From Apteryx mantelli (Eukaryota; Chordata; Aves; Apterygiformes; Apterygidae), in NCBI RefSeq assembly GCF_036417845.1, contig NC_089979.1:116159415-116223414 (forward strand): a DNA stretch of 64,000 nucleotides, written 5' to 3'. Position numbers and translations under genes: made by a program. This document shows positions 61,100 to 64,000 of this stretch, piece after piece; position 1 is the stretch's first letter, and each line of letters starts with the position of its first letter. The notes under the pieces were generated by a model that had not been told where the DNA came from, ran no database searches, and saw nothing but the letters and a program-made list of their open reading frames with translations.

Positions 61100-63520
61100 C
61101 TTAAATCAAATTTCAGACGTGTGACTGAGTTGCCTTGGCTTAATGGCTGCCATGCACCAGCTGAGCCTCAGTGAAAATAGTTTAAATTAGCGTGGGCTAC
61201 CCTACATTTGCAACAGCTCAGCTGCTACACAGTAACCCATTAAGCTATGGTAACTTGCTCAAGTGTCTGAGATCTCAATCTGATGCTTTACCTGGTGGCC
61301 CACATATCTGCCCAAATCATGCTCTCCTCCTACATGTGGAGCTTCCTGGCCCAGGGCCACCCCAAATTGATAAACATCCTGAGCCCATCTTTCACAAAGT
61401 AAGAAGGCGCCTAAGAAAAATAAGGTCAGTACAGTTTTCCAGATAGACACTTCAAAGGAAGGTTTGTTTTGGTAAGGAGAAAGCCCTCAGGGATGCTTTC
61501 ACTTCTTCTCTCTCTGACCTAGATCTGGACAGAGCTCTCTGCAATTTATATAAAGTATGTAGACAGCACTAGGATTGTCTTCATCTTCTGTCTGTGCCAT
61601 ATAGGTTGTCTTTTTTTTTTTTTTTAAACCCATCAACAAGGATTGTTATTCATTCCTCTTACCTTAACTATTGCAGTTTCTTATCCTCATAATCTTCTCA
61701 AGACCTAGTTTTCCAGAATGCTTTGAGCAACCACTTTTTCCTGAAAAAAAGGGTGGAAAAAAAGCCATATAATCCCATTTTCATTAAATTCTACTGACTC
61801 TTAATTTTAAAATCCAGTTCAAAACTGTCCCTATCCTTCTCTTTTCCTCTCTAAACCATCTCTTCGTCTATTGTCTACCAGAAATGTAAGTGCAGGAAAC
61901 TTCACTTCAGCTGGTGCTATGTGAAGCACTCATCCTGATGCCTCAGCCATACCCTTTCTTCTGGAAAGGGAACTCCTATTCACTCTGGTTTGCTTCCTTA
62001 ATATCTCTTTTTGGATATAATAAATGTATCATTTAACTATATTAAGCATTTCAGGATTCAGAACGCATTAAAACATTTAGCAAAATTAAGTCACATTTTA
62101 TTGTCTTGCATGGATTTCTTGTTATTTTGCAACCTGTAATATCCACCAAGAGAAATATCTGTGAAGATAATTAAATTATATTAAATGCAGAGCAAAAGTA
62201 TCTGAATATCCTTATATGCGTGATCTAGTGTAGTTCTACATCTCAGGTTTTCCAGGCTACCAGTTTAAACGTTGGAATAACCAACTTACCTCACTGAATG
62301 TTATGTCTATATATAAACAAAATTGGACCAAACTGAGAAACTTTGGACATCTATAAAATTACCATGATAAGATTTTCAATTTTGCACAAAAGAGCAAGTC
62401 AGTTCATATGACAAAGTCTTTTTTTTTGAAGAGTAAATGCAAGGAGAGCAGTTACTTTCCTATGCCACAAAATCATCTAAGCGGTGACAGAAGAAACAGG
62501 CCAGCCTTCTCCACTAAGGCAATGATACTGTCATAGTAACTTCAATAGGTAAAGATGATTTCTACTTTGTGCTGTAATCTAAAGGCGCAGATTACCTCTA
62601 CATTACCTCCGAAAATACTATGAAGTTTTCCCCAAGCCCTCCAAAGTTCACAAGCAGCCACCATCAGGCTTAGCTCTAGGAGTACCTCCTGGGACCAATG
62701 GTCAGTCTGTGCTGGTGCAAGGTCTGCTGCATAATCCAATTCCCAGGCTGGGGGAGGAAGTAGCGAAGATTGCTGCAATGAGGATTGCTGCAGTTGCTCT
62801 CACCTGGTCGGGCTGGGACCTTGCTGCTTGCTCAGTCCAGCCCAATCTGCCATGAAATAATGGCTCCTAAAGGAATTATTATCGTTCCTCCCTCATGCTC
62901 TCAGCTCTCTGAGGGTATGTCTCTTATTACTTCTTATTAGAAGACAATACCAAGGATTAAGGGTCAGCCTGCCCATTAGGGCATGGTGCAAATTTTTCAT
63001 TATTCTACAGGAACGCCAGGAATCAGCTGCCAAAGGTTTCAAACTGGGCAGCAGTGGTCAGGGAAGGGCTGGCCTCAGGCTCACTTGCTATATACTCCAA
63101 ACACACTTCCCTGGCAGCAATTTGTTCAGCTCATTGGCAGGTTTTAAAGCTGCCTATTCACAGCAAAACCTCTGGGAAAAGACAATGAAAATTTTGTTCT
63201 TTGGCATCTCCATGAGGGAATCCATACTTTAGCTAAATCAGTGGCTGCTGCAGTAACAGAGGAAAAGAGATGTGAATCCCTTTCAGCTAGGGGGAGAGGT
63301 ATCTGTCCCTGTGTGTTTAGTTCTAGATGCCATGCCAGGAGCAGAAAAGCAAACAAATGAAAAAGAACGTGTTTTATAATAAAAAAGGCAAGTAGGGAGT
63401 GTTCCCCAAAATCTAATAAGAATAAAATACGTCAGCATGCTAAAGAACTGCTGGAGACAAAACTGAATATATTCTATTGCATTTTCCCAGAGCCAGGAAG
63501 AAAGTAACTAGTTCATAAAT
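61100..63520. other. Intergenic DNA, no gene recognised
   Basis: AT-rich with a T-run at about 61611-61625. No credible coding exon. Confidence 0.5.
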
Positions 63521-63529
63521 TCCATCAGG

Positions 63530-63900
63530 AGCTTGGGGATTTTTGATGTAATGAGTTTTACAGTTTCAGAGGAGACTGCTTTGCTAATAATTATGTAACA
63601 GTAATTAAATCTGAAAAAGGCTGTACTCTAACTATGTTGATTTATTGCAGCTCCAACAAAGTACTCCTAGAGTGTGCTTTGGAGCGTGCACCTCCTCCCT
63701 CCAGTTTTCTTTAAATTCTCACAGAGCACTGGGTCACAGATGGTCTGAGATGCGATATTTTCCCTATTAAATTCCTAATAATCTTTTTCCGAGGCTGAGT
63801 CATGGAAGCCTGGGGATTTCTCATTTTAATTAGAAGGTTTAAGGAGCTAACTCTGTTTGAAATTTCCTCCTAGGAGATATGGGTGCAGGTGATCCCATTC
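63530..63900. promoter_or_regulatory. Candidate CNE at the right edge
   Basis: Non-repetitive block with TTGATGTAATGAG, TGCTAATAATTATG, CAGTAATTAAATC, an E-box CAGATGG (from 63737), an AP-1-type TGAGTCA (63796-63802) and TTTTAATTAGAAGG. The motif density and AT-rich islands resemble conserved developmental enhancers. The call is by eye only. Confidence 0.3.
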
Positions 63901-64000
63901 AGAAGAATGACACAATATCAAGGCCAACATCTCATTTCCATATTAGATTACAGCTAGTTTGGCATAACTCCTGATCTGGATGCTGATGATGTGCTGCCTG

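Noticed and set aside
1..64000. CRISPR arrays, operons, tRNA or rRNA genes
   Set aside because: No regularly spaced direct repeats, no cloverleaf or rRNA sequence recognised, and the content is clearly vertebrate.

Overview
This window looks like a piece of a bird chromosome carrying one recognisable protein-coding gene, NEUROD6 (also called NEX1, MATH2, ATOH2), on the + strand at about 46.7-49.6 kb. The bird assignment rests on three things. The sequence is AT-rich and repeat-poor. At 6.26-6.35 kb it has an antisense CR1 3' end with the avian-type opening and the 'GGGACCTCTGGAGATCATCTA' type core. Several older CR1 tails and other ancient amniote repeats are also present. I cannot name the species.

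Layout. From 1 to about 45 kb there is no convincing gene. This stretch holds decayed CR1, MIR-like and other old amniote repeats, simple repeats, and several AT-rich islands dense in homeodomain and POU-type motifs that look like candidate conserved noncoding elements (about 28.5, 36.8, 43.9-44.3 and 45.1-45.3 kb). At 45.5-46.0 kb there is a GC- and CpG-richer block. At 46.59-46.69 kb lies a promoter-like cluster with a perfect CRE, a CACGTG box and three neuronal-type E-boxes. A probable noncoding exon 1 ends at an AAG|GTAATA donor (46833/46834). A 1.4-kb intron follows, and exon 2 (from about 48258) contains the whole 337-codon NEUROD6 reading frame. Poly(A) signals follow at 49446, 49607 and 49691. 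From 49.7 to 64 kb there is again no gene, only old repeats and a few CNE-like islands (57.3 and 63.5-63.9 kb).

Function. NEUROD6 is a neuronal bHLH transcription factor of postmitotic glutamatergic neurons. With no other gene visible, the noncoding islands are plausible members of its regulatory landscape, though I could not test conservation. From general knowledge of amniote synteny, its usual neighbours are ADCYAP1R1 on one side and the ITPRID1/PPP1R17/PDE1C block on the other. I found no exon of any of them here.

Most unusual observation: a 96-bp segment at 29623-29718 is repeated, with no mismatch I can find, in inverted orientation at 32016-32111. The right copy sits inside a decayed CR1 element and the left copy does not, which suggests a one-way templated insertion. 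I see no multi-gene or otherwise novel system. This is mostly an ordinary vertebrate gene desert around one developmental gene.
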